The translations under genes were made by a program, and so were the position numbers. Under the pieces are notes generated by a model. That model was not told where the DNA came from and did no database searches. It worked only from the letters and a program-made list of their open reading frames with translations. From an uncultured bacterium (GTDB lineage Bacteria > Cyanobacteriota > Vampirovibrionia > Gastranaerophilales > Gastranaerophilaceae), in NCBI GenBank assembly GCA_949296425.1, contig CASFPN010000015.1, positions 36,262 to 100,261 of the forward strand: a DNA stretch of 64,000 nucleotides, given 5' to 3'. Below, in pieces: positions 63,351 to 64,000 of the stretch (the stretch's first letter is position 1; each line of letters begins with the position of its first letter).

Positions 63351-64000
63351 ATGAAAAATTCATTTAAATTCGGTATCTTCGGGGGGGGGGCCTCCTGAGC
63401 TAGGCAGAAATCAAGAGGTCAAGAAGTCAAGTTATTTAAAGTTCGTAAGATACTATGTCACTAAGGCAGTAAGAAGTATCGTAACAATTTTCCGGGAGAG
63501 GGGTGCTGCGCACGTAGATCTGCCGATCAGCCAACGCAAATCCGTCTTTACCCTTGTAAATGGTGCTGCGCACGCAGCCCTATCGAACAAGCAGCGCAAA
63601 TGTGCGTTCACCCTTGCTGAAGTCTTAATCACCGTCGGTATTATAGGTGTTGTTGCGGCTATGACGTTATCGACAGTAATATCTAAAATACAGGATAAAC
63701 AAAATATTGCCAAATGGAAAAAGGAATACTCTGTCATAAGCAACGCGTTTAATGAAGTCGTGGCTGACGGAGTGCAGATATGCGAAGCATATAGCACTGA
63801 TGGCAAATGCATTAGTGTAGATAATAAGTATATTGGCGTCCCAACTGTAGAATTTTACCGTGCTATGATGTCAAAGTTAAAAGTAATAGACTATTGCGGA
63901 ACAAATGTTTCGGATAGTAATAAACGTTGTGATTATGCAAAATACAAATGGTCCGGAGTTGCAAATAGCTATAGCCGTTATAAAGCTTTGGGAGTAAGAG
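63351..64000 (+). CDS. Type IV pilin-like protein 4, G10 tract, cut by window edge
   Basis: AAAGGAG and the ATG at 63351 begin MKNSFKFGIF, then the ten G at 63381-63390, then TGA after 15 codons. Relative to the other copies one A is missing just after the tract, so this copy needs G9 or G12 rather than G11 to reach the pilin frame. The leader then reads PELGRNQEVKKSSY and two 20-residue units ending SQRKSVFTLV and KQRKCAFTLAE; the pilin begins FTLAEVLITVGIIGVVAAMT. It continues beyond the window. The frame is open to the edge once corrected. Confidence 0.75.
63381..63390 (+). repeat. G10 tract in pilin-like gene 4
   Basis: Ten G flanked by TTC and CCTCCTGAGC; the base A found at this point in copies 1 and 3 is missing. 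The following block matches copies 1 and 3 closely. Confidence 0.9.
63502..63621 (+). repeat. Tandem 60-base leader module, pilin-like gene 4
   Basis: Two 60-base units (63502-63561, 63562-63621), each with a palindrome of the GCTGCGCACGYAG type and ending in a prepilin-like FTL sequence; the second palindrome is GCTGCG-CA-CGCAGC, perfect. Confidence 0.8.

Noticed and set aside
63453..63812. Minus-strand open frame across pilin leader 4
   Set aside because: It is the complement of the repeated leader and pilin N-terminus; its length follows from the bases of the real frame.

Overview
The window looks like a chromosome segment of a low-GC, diderm, non-photosynthetic relative of cyanobacteria, most likely a Gastranaerophilales/Melainabacteria (Vampirovibrionia) member. 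The support is indirect: a cluster of type IV pilin-like genes sharing the FTLAEVLITLGIIGVV N-terminus typical of that group, a TolC/RND envelope pump, GH57 and GH13-like glucan enzymes, and a low-GC coding style. The lineage is an inference from family knowledge; no 16S gene is present.

Layout. 1-6.5 kb: part of a prophage read leftward (zinc-ribbon protein, LuxR-type HTH, amidase, head-closure propeller, major capsid protein, holin-like and scaffold-like proteins, adaptor, small terminase). A short rightward transcription unit with a structured repeat sits inside it. 6.7-10 kb: radical SAM/SPASM protein, ZIP transporter and a lone FliI ATPase. 10-14.8 kb: secA, pilin-like gene 1 and ychF. 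14.8-22.4 kb: a 1374-aa GH13-like protein, ahcY, a glycosyltransferase and a DUF475/TerC protein. 22.5-31.5 kb: pilin-like gene 2, the translation operon prfA-ylxR-infB-rbfA-truB, three envelope or hypothetical genes, then pilin-like gene 3. 31.5-33.4 kb: a regulator made of four GntR-type winged helices, a pilin remnant and an RHH protein. 33.6-37.1 kb: pyrH-frr-cdsA-rnc-rpe. 38-45.8 kb: a leftward run of flavodoxin, Tat-exported Fe-S aldo/keto reductase, polyferredoxin, tatA, tatC, larB, a short larC, a CbiM-like nickel permease and larE. This run joins an extracytoplasmic redox module to nickel-pincer cofactor synthesis. 45.8-51.8 kb: a tripartite RND efflux operon. 51.9-54.1 kb: a glycosyltransferase and a nucleotidyltransferase. 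54.2-61.2 kb: an accessory island next to tRNA-Asp with a 30-bp tRNA repeat at its far end, a convergent toxin/antitoxin pair, a methylase-like protein lacking its catalytic motif, small membrane proteins, a SieB-like protein and two broken integrases. 61.4-63.1 kb: a GH57 branching enzyme. 63.35 kb to the end: pilin-like gene 4, cut by the window edge.

The most striking system is the set of four pilin-like genes. Each has a good Shine-Dalgarno and ATG, 9-10 codons, then a run of exactly ten G. In the sequence as given all four are out of frame and end after 15-17 codons. Changing the run by one base (G11 in genes 1-3, G9 or G12 in gene 4) opens an uninterrupted frame through a long conserved leader into the pilin. 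This is what slippage-controlled (phase-variable) pilin expression looks like, although transcriptional slippage or homopolymer miscalling could give the same picture. Gene 2 has an additional apparently leaderless start downstream of the tract. Leaderless promoter-ATG arrangements occur at about six places in the window.
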